From assembly GCA_020435885.1 (NCBI GenBank), contig JAGQYU010000042.1:1-12949 (forward strand): DNA of 12,949 bases. Direction: 5' to 3'. How positions within the stretch are numbered: position 1 is the stretch's first letter; the number at the start of each line of letters is the position of its first letter. The stretch is from Flavobacteriaceae bacterium. Its GTDB lineage: Bacteria; Bacteroidota; Bacteroidia; Flavobacteriales; Flavobacteriaceae. The notes under the pieces were generated by a model. It ran no database searches. It was not told where the DNA came from and worked only from the letters and a program-made list of their open reading frames with translations. Position numbers and translations under genes: made by a program. Positions 6,263 through 12,949 of the stretch are shown here, piece after piece.

Positions 6263-7897
6263 TTATTGAACTAACATGGTAACAGGATTTTCAATGTATC
6301 CTTTTAAGGTTTGTAAAAATAAAGAGCCTGTAGCGCCATCAACAGTTCTATGATCACATGCTAACGTTAATTTCATTTTATTGCCAACTACAATTTGACC
6401 GTTCTTAACCACAGGTTTTTGAACTATAGCACCAACAGACAAAATTGCAGAATTCGGCTGATTGATGATAGAAGTAAAACTTTCAATACCAAACATTCCT
6501 AAATTAGAAATGGTAAATGTGCTTCCTTCCATTTCTTGTGGTGTCAGTTTTTTATTTCTAGCTCTTACGGCATAGTCTTTAACGGCAGCACCAATTTGTT
6601 GTAAACTTTGCTCATTAGTAAATCTAAGTACAGGAACTACCAAACCGTCTTCAACAGCAACAGCAACACCTATATGTACATGATGATTTAATTTCATCTT
6701 ATCATCAAACCATTGTGAATTTACTTGCGGATGTTGTTTCAGCGCCAATGCAGATGCCTTTACAATCATATCGTTGAAAGAGATCTTCGTATCCGGTAAT
6801 GAATTGAATTGTTCTCTAAAAGCAATAGCATTATCCATATCAAACTCAACATTCAAGTAATAATGCGGAGCAGAGAATTTAGATTCTGACAATCTGCGGG
6901 CAATTACCTTTCTCATCTGTGAGTTAGTAACTTCCTCAAAACTTTCTTGGCCAGAAGGAACAAAAGGAGTAGCTGATGAAGCTACCGCTTGACCAGGGGT
7001 AAAGTTTTCAATGTCTCTTTTAACGATACGACCATGCTCACCAGTTCCTCTAACTTGAGCTATATTGATGCCTTTTTCCTTAGCTATTTTCTTTGCCAAT
7101 GGTGAGGCAACAACTCTACCACCTGTAGGAGTAACAGTTTCAGTAACGATAGGTTTGGGCTCAGTTTTATGGTCATGTTGCGGTTTCATTTCAGATTTAG
7201 GAGCCTCCATTTTAGGCGAAGGTGCTTCTTTTCCATCAGAACTTGAAAAATCACCTTTTTTGATGGATTCTACTAATTTAGAAATATCAGCGTTTTTATC
7301 ACCAATTATAGCTAAAACCGAATCTACTTTTGCAGATTCACCCTCATTAACTCCCACATACAATAGAGTCCCTTGGTAGAAAGACTCAAACTCCATTGTG
7401 GCTTTATCAGTCTCTATTTCAGCTAAAATATCACCTTCTTTAACAGAATCGCCCACTCTTTTTATCCAAGTTGCCACCGTCCCGTCTGTCATAGTATCAC
7501 TAAGGCGTGGCATGGTAATTATTTCTACTCCTTCAGGAATGTCAGTTTTACTGTTAGTTGAGGTTGTGACTTCTTTGGTGTTTTCGGAAGTATATGGTTT
7601 TTCTTCTTTTTCTTTTGCAGGAGTAGTATTATTAGTTAGCAGCGTAGAAATATCTTCTCCTTTTTCTCCAATAATAGCAAGCAAAGAATCAACTTTTGCA
7701 GACTTACCTTCTTGAATACCAATGTGCAATAGCGTTCCCTCGTAGAAAGATTCAAACTCCATAGTGGCTTTATCAGTCTCAATCTCTGCAAGAATATCAC
7801 CTTCTTTAACAGTATCCCCCACTTTTTTTATCCATTTTGCCACAACACCCTCTTCCATGGTATCACTTAATCGTGGCATATTTACTATTTCAGCCAT
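6263..7897 (-). CDS. pdhC: Pyruvate dehydrogenase complex E2, dihydrolipoamide acetyltransferase with two lipoyl domains
   Basis: The E2 core of the pyruvate dehydrogenase complex, transferring acetyl groups from lipoamide to CoA. Domain order over 544 residues: lipoyl domain 1 (about 2-80, lipoylated K43 in ETDKAT), a Thr/Glu/Lys-rich linker, lipoyl domain 2 (about 124-202, K165 in ETDKAT), a second flexible linker rich in Pro, Lys and Glu, a peripheral-subunit-binding domain (about 263-299, starting VVASPLAKKIAKEKGI), then the acyltransferase domain (about 325-544). The catalytic motif DHRTVDG gives H516 and D520. The two lipoyl domains are very alike even at DNA level. It starts three bases after the pdhA stop, so the pair is one operon read from the pdhA promoter. 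Pairing with an E1-alpha of pyruvate type makes acetyltransferase more likely than a succinyl- or branched-chain enzyme. Confidence 0.95.
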   Translation of the reverse strand: MAEIVNMPRLSDTMEEGVVAKWIKKVGDTVKEGDILAEIETDKATMEFESFYEGTLLHIGIQEGKSAKVDSLLAIIGEKGEDISTLLTNNTTPAKEKEEKPYTSENTKEVTTSTNSKTDIPEGVEIITMPRLSDTMTDGTVATWIKRVGDSVKEGDILAEIETDKATMEFESFYQGTLLYVGVNEGESAKVDSVLAIIGDKNADISKLVESIKKGDFSSSDGKEAPSPKMEAPKSEMKPQHDHKTEPKPIVTETVTPTGGRVVASPLAKKIAKEKGINIAQVRGTGEHGRIVKRDIENFTPGQAVASSATPFVPSGQESFEEVTNSQMRKVIARRLSESKFSAPHYYLNVEFDMDNAIAFREQFNSLPDTKISFNDMIVKASALALKQHPQVNSQWFDDKMKLNHHVHIGVAVAVEDGLVVPVLRFTNEQSLQQIGAAVKDYAVRARNKKLTPQEMEGSTFTISNLGMFGIESFTSIINQPNSAILSVGAIVQKPVVKNGQIVVGNKMKLTLACDHRTVDGATGSLFLQTLKGYIENPVTMLVQ

Positions 7898-7900
7898 ATG

Positions 7901-8893
7901 TTATTTATGTTTTAAAAAAGGATAATTTTCTTGCTCATATACTACATCATACATAACGTTCTTTTCAGGGAAAGGAGATTCTTCGGCAAATCTTTCGCAT
8001 TCATCAACCAAATCTTTTACTTCTTTATCAATTGCTTTAATTTCCTCTTCCGTAGCGTATTTTTTTTCTTTGATAATGTCTAATACCTGAGTAATAGGGT
8101 CTATCTTTTTATATTCAGCTACTTCTGCTTTTGTTCTGTAATGTTGCGCATCACTCATAGAATGGCCTCTGTAACGATATGTTTTCATCTCTAAAAAGTA
8201 AGGGCCATTTTTACGAGCATGTTCTATAGCTTCGTAAACTGCTTCGGCAACTTTTACAGGATTCATACCATCAACAGGTTTACTTGGCATCTCATAACCT
8301 AGACCTAATTTCCATATTTCTTCATGGTTGGCTGTTCTTCCAACGGAAGTACCCATAGCATACCCGTTGTTTTCTACAATAAAAACGACTGGGAGCTTCC
8401 AAAGCATGGCCATATTGAAAGTTTCGTGTAGAGAACCTTGACGAGCGGCACCGTCACCAAAATAGGTTAACGTAACAGCATCACTACCTTTGTATTTATC
8501 ACCAAAAGCAATTCCGGCACCTAGAGGGATTTGACCCCCTACAATACCATGTCCACCATAAAATCTATGTTCTTTAGAAAAAATGTGCATAGAACCTCCT
8601 AAACCGTGTGAGGTGCCTGTGGCCTTTCCGTAAAGTTCGGCCATTACCCTGCGAGGGTCAACCCCCATACCTATAGGCTGTACGTGGTTTCTATAAGCAG
8701 TTATCATCTTGTCTTTGGTCAGATCCATTGCATGCAATGCTCCGGCTAACACAGCTTCCTGTCCATTATATAAGTGTAAGAAACCCCTTACTTTTTGTTG
8801 AATGTAAACTGCGGCAAGTTTGTCTTCAAACTTTCGCCAAAACAACATATCCTTATACCACTTTAAGTAAGTTTCTTTCGTTATTTTCTTCAT
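7901..8893 (-). CDS. pdhA: Pyruvate dehydrogenase E1 component, alpha subunit
   Basis: The alpha chain of the heterotetrameric, thiamine-diphosphate-dependent E1, which decarboxylates pyruvate and acetylates the E2 lipoyl group. The 330 residues are a normal length. The thiamine-diphosphate motif is complete: GDG at 146-148 and NN at 175-176. Family marks include AYRNH near 66-70, the glycine-rich region GTSHGLGGSMH (93-103), and the loop YRYRGHSMSD (239-248), equivalent to the region phosphorylated in eukaryotic E1-alpha. No E1-beta (pdhB) is adjacent: pdhC follows after three bases and gcvP lies upstream. The beta chain must be encoded elsewhere, an arrangement I recall as usual in flavobacteria. 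The ATG at 8893 is the first in frame and sits 29 bases after a perfect promoter box. Confidence 0.95.
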   Translation of the reverse strand: MKKITKETYLKWYKDMLFWRKFEDKLAAVYIQQKVRGFLHLYNGQEAVLAGALHAMDLTKDKMITAYRNHVQPIGMGVDPRRVMAELYGKATGTSHGLGGSMHIFSKEHRFYGGHGIVGGQIPLGAGIAFGDKYKGSDAVTLTYFGDGAARQGSLHETFNMAMLWKLPVVFIVENNGYAMGTSVGRTANHEEIWKLGLGYEMPSKPVDGMNPVKVAEAVYEAIEHARKNGPYFLEMKTYRYRGHSMSDAQHYRTKAEVAEYKKIDPITQVLDIIKEKKYATEEEIKAIDKEVKDLVDECERFAEESPFPEKNVMYDVVYEQENYPFLKHK

Positions 8894-8922
8894 ACGTTAA
8901 TCAAAAATTTTTTAAAGAACTG

Positions 8923-8930
8923 CAAAGGTA
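8923..8930 (-). promoter_or_regulatory. Putative promoter of the pdhA-pdhC operon
   Basis: The minus strand reads TACCTTTG followed by C, a perfect TAnnTTTG box. It ends 29 bases before the pdhA ATG. About 19 bases upstream is a TTTC, a partial match to the -33 TTTG. The motif, its spacing and its position in the 75-base gap after gcvP all support a separate promoter for the PDH genes. Confidence 0.6.
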
Positions 8931-8968
8931 CTATTTTATGTTTTTATAGAAAATTTACTATAAATTTT

Positions 8969-11818
8969 TTATGCTTCCATATAATCTTCAATAGGGTTGC
9001 AACTGCATACTAAATTCCTATCACCATAAGCATCATCAACTCTACGAACAGGAGGCCAATACTTACTTTCACTTACAAACGGTAGCGGATAAGCAGCTTC
9101 CTTACGGGAATAGCTATGATTCCACTCATCAGCGGTAAGCATTTCTTCAGTATGCGGTGCATTTTTCAAAATAGAATCTGTGCCTTCAACATAACTGTCA
9201 ATTTCATGTTTTATTTGAATGAGGGCATCACAAAAACGATCTAATTCTTTTTTGCTTTCGCTTTCAGTAGGTTCTATCATTAAAGTACCTCCAACAGGGA
9301 ATGATACGGTAGGAGCATGGAAACCAAAGTCCATCAATCGTTTTGCAATGTCAACCACTTCAATACCTTTAGTTTTGAACTCTCTAAAATCAACAATCAT
9401 TTCATGGGCGGCAAATCCCATTTCACCGGTATATAGTATTTTATAATGTTTTTCTAATCGGGATTTAATGTAATTTGCATTTAAAATTGCGAAAACAGTT
9501 GCTTTTTTAAGTCCATCAGCACCAAGCATTTTAATATAAGCATACGATATCAAATCTACCAACGCTGAACCCCAAGGAGCCGCAGAAATGGCTGAAATGG
9601 CATTATTTCCTCCAGTCTTAACAACCGGATTTGTTGGTAAAAACTCTGCTAAATGTTTTGCTACACAAATAGGGCCAACTCCCGGGCCACCACCACCATG
9701 AGGGATGGCAAAGGTTTTGTGTAAATTTAAATGGCAAACATCTGCACCAATAGTGGCAGGGTTGGTTAATCCTACCTGGGCATTCATGTTAGCACCATCC
9801 ATGTACACTTGTCCACCATTTTTATGGATAATCTCAGTGATTTCAACCACAGCACTTTCAAATACACCATGAGTTGAAGGATATGTGATCATTAAAGCAG
9901 CTAAATTATCTTTGTGTAATTCAGCTTTGGCTTTAAGATCTTCTACATCGATATTACCATTTTCAGATGTTTTGGTAACTACTACCTGCATACCCGCCAT
10001 TACAGCTGAAGCAGGATTGGTTCCATGTGCAGAAGCAGGTATCAAACAGATATTTCTATGTTCTTCACCTCTTGCTCTGTGATAAGCACGTATAACCATC
10101 AATCCGGCATATTCACCTTGAGCGCCAGAGTTAGGCTGTAAGGAAGTAGCAGCAAAGCCTGTAATGATGTTCAATGAGTTCTCTAAGTCTTTTAACATTT
10201 CTTGATATCCTTGCGCTTGCTCTAAAGGCACAAAAGGGTGAATATTGTTCCAGTTAGACGAGCTCAAGGCTAACATTTCAGAAGCTGCGTTCAATTTCAT
10301 AGTACATGAACCTAATGAGATCATGGAATCTGTTAAAGAGATATCTTTATTTTCAAGACGTTTAATGTAGCGCATCATCTCAGTTTCTGAATGATAATTA
10401 TGAAACACCTCATTCTCCATAAAAGACGAAGATCTTTGTAAATTACTAGAAATTGAGTGATTTGTAGCCATCTCAGAAATTGTAACAACTTCTTTATTCT
10501 CGGCCTCAGCCAGTACTTTTACAATAGTTGCTACATCGTCTACTGTTGTAGTTTCATTCAATGAAATACCAATAGTAGTATCATTGATGTACAAGAAGTT
10601 AACCTCATTGCTTTCTGCAATTTTTCTAACCTTTTCGGATGAGGTAACACTCACTTTTAAGGTATCAAAATATTGAGTGTTCTGTTGCGTAAGCCCCATG
10701 CTGCCAAGAGCATCATTTAACAAACTTGTAAGTGAATGAACTTTTGAAGCAATGTACTTTAATCCGTCAGGGCCGTGATATACACCAAACATACCCGCCA
10801 TTACAGCCAATAATACCTGTGCAGTACAAATATTTGAAGTGGCTTTTTCTCTTTTAATATGTTGCTCACGTGTTTGAAGGGCCATTCTCAAAGCTCTGTT
10901 ACCATCTGCATCAATAGTAACGCCTATTATCCTTCCGGGGATAAGCCTTTTATATTCTTCTTTAGTAGCGAAATAGCCTGCATGAGGGCCTCCATAACCC
11001 ATAGGGATACCAAAACGTTGTGAGGTTCCGACAGTAACATCAGCTCCCATTTCGCCGGGAGTTTTTAAAAGAGCCAAACTCAATAGATCAGCAGCTACAA
11101 CTACTTTACATTCTTTTGCATGGGCTTTTTCAATAAAATGGGTATAGTCATAAATTTGACCATATTTTGCGGGATATTGAACAATGGCACCAAATGTTTT
11201 TTCAGTTGAATCGAAGGAATCATGATCTCCGTAAACTAATTCAATTCCTAATGGTTTTGAACGCGTTTTTAAAACGGATATGGTTTGAGGCAATACCTCA
11301 TTAGACACAAAAAACTGATTGGCTTCTACCTTTTTCTGTTCTCTGCTACGGGCATTGTAGAGCATTATCATAGCTTCTGCTGCCGCAGTACCTTCGTCCA
11401 ACAAGGAAGAATTTGCAAGTTCCATTCCAGTAAGTTCAGCTACCATAGTTTGGTAGTTTAATAAAGCCTCTAAACGTCCTTGTGAAATTTCAGCCTGATA
11501 GGGTGTATAAGAGGTGTACCAACTTGGGTTCTCGAAGATATTACGCTGAATAACAGCCGGTAAAACGGAAGGGTGGTAACCCAACCCAATATATGTTTTA
11601 AATAGTTGGTTTTTTGAAGCCAGTTTTTGGATGTGATTGCTGAATTCAAACTCGCTCATTGGTTTAGGAAGATCAAGCGGTTTTTTCAGTTCAATATGCG
11701 ATGGGATAGTATTATAAATTAAATCCTCAAGGCTCTCAACACCAATGGTTTCAAGCATACTTTTGACATCTTTTTCGGTAGGCCCTAGGTGTCTTTTTGC
11801 GAAAGAATCTGTTCTCAT
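8969..11818 (-). CDS. gcvP: Glycine dehydrogenase (decarboxylating), glycine cleavage system P protein
   Basis: The PLP-dependent P protein decarboxylates glycine and passes the aminomethyl group to the lipoylated H protein. At 949 residues it is the full-length, single-chain form (like the E. coli type) rather than the split GcvPA/GcvPB form. The N-terminal half starts with FAKRHLGPTEKD and contains the conserved region YTSYTPYQAEISQGRLEALL region near 101-120. The C-terminal half carries the PLP-binding lysine K701 in NLHKTFAIPHGGGGPG with the glycine-rich loop just after it. Residues near 594-603 read PASAHGTNPA, also typical. The C-terminus, with two cysteines in VCSCNPIEDYME, resembles the family. 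No gcvT or gcvH is adjacent. A perfect promoter box lies 33 bases upstream; no glycine riboswitch is possible in the short leader. Confidence 0.97.
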   Translation of the reverse strand: MRTDSFAKRHLGPTEKDVKSMLETIGVESLEDLIYNTIPSHIELKKPLDLPKPMSEFEFSNHIQKLASKNQLFKTYIGLGYHPSVLPAVIQRNIFENPSWYTSYTPYQAEISQGRLEALLNYQTMVAELTGMELANSSLLDEGTAAAEAMIMLYNARSREQKKVEANQFFVSNEVLPQTISVLKTRSKPLGIELVYGDHDSFDSTEKTFGAIVQYPAKYGQIYDYTHFIEKAHAKECKVVVAADLLSLALLKTPGEMGADVTVGTSQRFGIPMGYGGPHAGYFATKEEYKRLIPGRIIGVTIDADGNRALRMALQTREQHIKREKATSNICTAQVLLAVMAGMFGVYHGPDGLKYIASKVHSLTSLLNDALGSMGLTQQNTQYFDTLKVSVTSSEKVRKIAESNEVNFLYINDTTIGISLNETTTVDDVATIVKVLAEAENKEVVTISEMATNHSISSNLQRSSSFMENEVFHNYHSETEMMRYIKRLENKDISLTDSMISLGSCTMKLNAASEMLALSSSNWNNIHPFVPLEQAQGYQEMLKDLENSLNIITGFAATSLQPNSGAQGEYAGLMVIRAYHRARGEEHRNICLIPASAHGTNPASAVMAGMQVVVTKTSENGNIDVEDLKAKAELHKDNLAALMITYPSTHGVFESAVVEITEIIHKNGGQVYMDGANMNAQVGLTNPATIGADVCHLNLHKTFAIPHGGGGPGVGPICVAKHLAEFLPTNPVVKTGGNNAISAISAAPWGSALVDLISYAYIKMLGADGLKKATVFAILNANYIKSRLEKHYKILYTGEMGFAAHEMIVDFREFKTKGIEVVDIAKRLMDFGFHAPTVSFPVGGTLMIEPTESESKKELDRFCDALIQIKHEIDSYVEGTDSILKNAPHTEEMLTADEWNHSYSRKEAAYPLPFVSESKYWPPVRRVDDAYGDRNLVCSCNPIEDYMEA

Positions 11819-11851
11819 TAATAGTTAACTAAGTGATGAATGAAATTTTGC

Positions 11852-11859
11852 CAAATTTA
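11852..11859 (-). promoter_or_regulatory. Putative promoter of gcvP
   Basis: The minus strand reads TAAATTTG followed by GC, a perfect TAnnTTTG box. It ends 33 bases before the gcvP ATG at 11818. No convincing -33 TTTG is visible at the expected distance. It lies in the 89-base divergent gap between gcvP and the UbiA-like gene; I saw no perfect box facing the other way. Confidence 0.5.
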
Positions 11860-11907
11860 CTTAAAAAGTACCAGCTTTTGTGGGTTTTGTCAGTTAAATA
11901 ATTAACA

Positions 11908-12759
11908 ATGCATTTACTACATTTGCTTATGCACTGGCTTAGAAAATATTTTGATTTTTATGTTTTTAGCAACCTGCATGTTTCCTTTGCAGTATTTTCA
12001 CTAACAAAGTTAACACTAGTGATGTATAACATTACTGAAAACACATTGCCATGGTTTACTTTTTTTTCTACATTGTTGTCTTACAATTTCATAAGGCTTT
12101 ATAAACTTTTTGATATCCAGCACTGGATGAATCAGTTTGTTAGAAAATACAGAAAAGTTCTGATCTTTTTAATGATTGCAAGTTTAGGAAGTTGTTTTTA
12201 TTTACTTTTTCAGATACAGTTAAAAGCAATTATAGTGTTGATCCCTTTTACTTTTTTTACTTTTTTTTATGTGTTGCCGATCAATTTCAGTAGGAGAACT
12301 CCAGTAACGTTACGTGCTATATCATTTATTAAACTTTTTTTAATAGCTTTTTCATGGGCTGGGGTTACGGTATTGTTTCCGTTGGCTAATTATCACAAAA
12401 ATATTGGCTTGGATGAATCGCTAATTTTTGCACAACGCTTTTTGTTTGTGGTGGCAATTACGCTTCCGTTTGATATTAGAGATGTTGATTTTGATGATGC
12501 TACTTTAAAGACAATTCCGCAAGTGTTGGGGGTTATTTACGCAAAGAGATTTGGAATTCTATGTTTGATGCTTTTTGTAGGGATGGAGTTTTTTAAAACC
12601 TTAACTGATAGTTTTGGTTTTAGAGAACATTTGATGATTGCTACGTTAGTTCTTATCTTTTTGATGAGAGCAAATAAAGATCAAAACAAGTATTACAGTG
12701 CTTTTTTGGTGGAAAGTATTCCTATAGTTTGGCTATTATTACATTTGATTATAAACTAA
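11908..12759 (+). CDS. UbiA-prenyltransferase-like polytopic membrane protein lacking the first Asp-rich motif
   Basis: A 283-residue inner-membrane protein with about eight or nine hydrophobic segments, near residues 22-40, 46-63, 84-101, 106-125, 138-160, 173-188, 211-227, 241-253 and 264-282. The segment FDIRDVDFDDATLKTIPQVLG (188-208) closely resembles the second Asp-rich motif of UbiA prenyltransferases, with D189, D192 and D196 spaced as in the family and followed by the usual KT-[IL]-P. The first motif (NDxxDxxxD), expected around residue 60, reads YNFIRLYKLF: the Asn is kept but the aspartates are gone. This suggests a family member with altered or lost prenyl-diphosphate chemistry; substrate unknown. 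The ATG at 11908 is the first in frame, but the ATG at 11929 (MHWLRKYFDFYVFSN) removes only seven residues and is an equally plausible start. A terminator follows immediately after the stop. Confidence 0.75.
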   Translation: MHLLHLLMHWLRKYFDFYVFSNLHVSFAVFSLTKLTLVMYNITENTLPWFTFFSTLLSYNFIRLYKLFDIQHWMNQFVRKYRKVLIFLMIASLGSCFYLLFQIQLKAIIVLIPFTFFTFFYVLPINFSRRTPVTLRAISFIKLFLIAFSWAGVTVLFPLANYHKNIGLDESLIFAQRFLFVVAITLPFDIRDVDFDDATLKTIPQVLGVIYAKRFGILCLMLFVGMEFFKTLTDSFGFREHLMIATLVLIFLMRANKDQNKYYSAFLVESIPIVWLLLHLIIN

Positions 12760-12787
12760 AAAAGCCGCTAAAATTCAGCGGCTTTTT
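12759..12787. terminator. Bidirectional intrinsic terminator after the UbiA-like gene
   Basis: AAAAAGCCGCT and AGCGGCTTTTT form a perfect 11-base-pair stem around a seven-base loop, with an A-run on one side and a T-run on the other. It begins at the stop codon of the UbiA-like gene and lies 20 bases beyond the stop of the convergent gene at the window end, so it can serve both. Confidence 0.92.
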
Positions 12788-12806
12788 AGTTTATTGAGTG
12801 AATTAT

Positions 12807-12949
12807 TTACGAAAATAATTTTTCCATTTTTTGTCTTTCTTCCTCTGCTAACTGAGCGTCTACTAAAATTCTACCGCTATGTTCATCAGTAGTAATTTTT
12901 TTTCTGGTAGCAATTTCCATAATTTTTTGAGGTGGAATAGTAAAGAAAG
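12807..12949 (-). CDS. 3' end of an unidentified gene
   Basis: The last 47 codons of a minus-strand gene whose start lies beyond the window. The frame is open to the window edge. It reads FFTIPPQKIMEIATRKKI, then TTDEHSGRILVDAQLAEEE, and ends RQKMEKLFS before a TAA. The tail is strongly charged and probably helical. The other two minus-strand frames look less protein-like, and the position after a bidirectional terminator supports a real gene ending here. I do not recognise the family from this fragment. Confidence 0.65.
   Translation of the reverse strand, partial: FFTIPPQKIMEIATRKKITTDEHSGRILVDAQLAEEERQKMEKLFS

Noticed and set aside
7065..7715. Two open frames on the plus strand opposite pdhC (7065-7379 and 7398-7715)
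   Set aside because: They lie antisense to the conserved lipoyl, linker and subunit-binding regions of pdhC. They are Ser/Val-rich complements of that coding sequence, not independent genes.
8943..8964. AT-only inverted repeat (TTTATAG with CTATAAA) just after gcvP, a possible terminator
   Set aside because: The stem is weak, the loop is eight bases and no T-run follows on the minus strand. In AT-rich DNA this is likely by chance, so I do not call it.
8894..8968. A glycine or thiamine riboswitch near gcvP or pdhA
   Set aside because: The space between promoter boxes and start codons is only about 30 bases, too short for a riboswitch.
9219..10082. Short plus-strand open frames inside gcvP
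   Set aside because: They mirror conserved gcvP coding sequence and show no recognisable protein features or promoter.

Overview
The window looks like chromosome from a member of the Bacteroidota, most likely Flavobacteriia. The DNA is AT-rich. Start codons lack clear Shine-Dalgarno sequences. Several genes are preceded by the Bacteroidota -7 promoter box TAnnTTTG. The gene content also fits: bacillithiol synthesis (bshC), guaA followed by a LysM/binding-protein fusion, a PDH E1-alpha/E2 pair without E1-beta beside it, and a single-chain glycine decarboxylase. The content is largely core metabolism. I saw no phage, insertion sequence, CRISPR array, tRNA, rRNA or toxin-antitoxin locus.

Left part (1-2662): a 5'-truncated bshC on the plus strand runs tail to tail into a minus-strand Nudix hydrolase. 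The two reading frames share a palindromic TTATAA that gives Leu-stop on both strands. Upstream of the Nudix gene on the minus strand are an unrecognised 155-residue protein and a small four-helix DoxX-like membrane protein.

Middle (2753-6244): guaA (GMP synthase) and a secreted protein with four LysM domains and a periplasmic-binding-protein-like domain lie 24 bases apart on the plus strand, probably as one transcript. A strong bidirectional hairpin terminator follows.

Right part (6263-11859): the minus strand carries gcvP, then pdhA and pdhC. pdhA and pdhC form a tight operon (3-base gap) with its own promoter; gcvP has a separate promoter. Both enzyme systems depend on lipoylated partner proteins and feed one- or two-carbon units into central metabolism.

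Right end (11908-12949): a plus-strand polytopic membrane protein resembles UbiA prenyltransferases but keeps only the second Asp-rich motif. It is followed by a bidirectional terminator and the 3' end of an unidentified minus-strand gene.

The items most worth a second look are the guaA promoter box lying 3 bases from the start codon (other perfect boxes here sit 27-33 or about 100 bases away), the degenerate UbiA-like protein, the unknown 155-residue protein next to the Nudix gene, and the near-duplicate lipoyl domains in pdhC. I found no convincing new multi-gene system.
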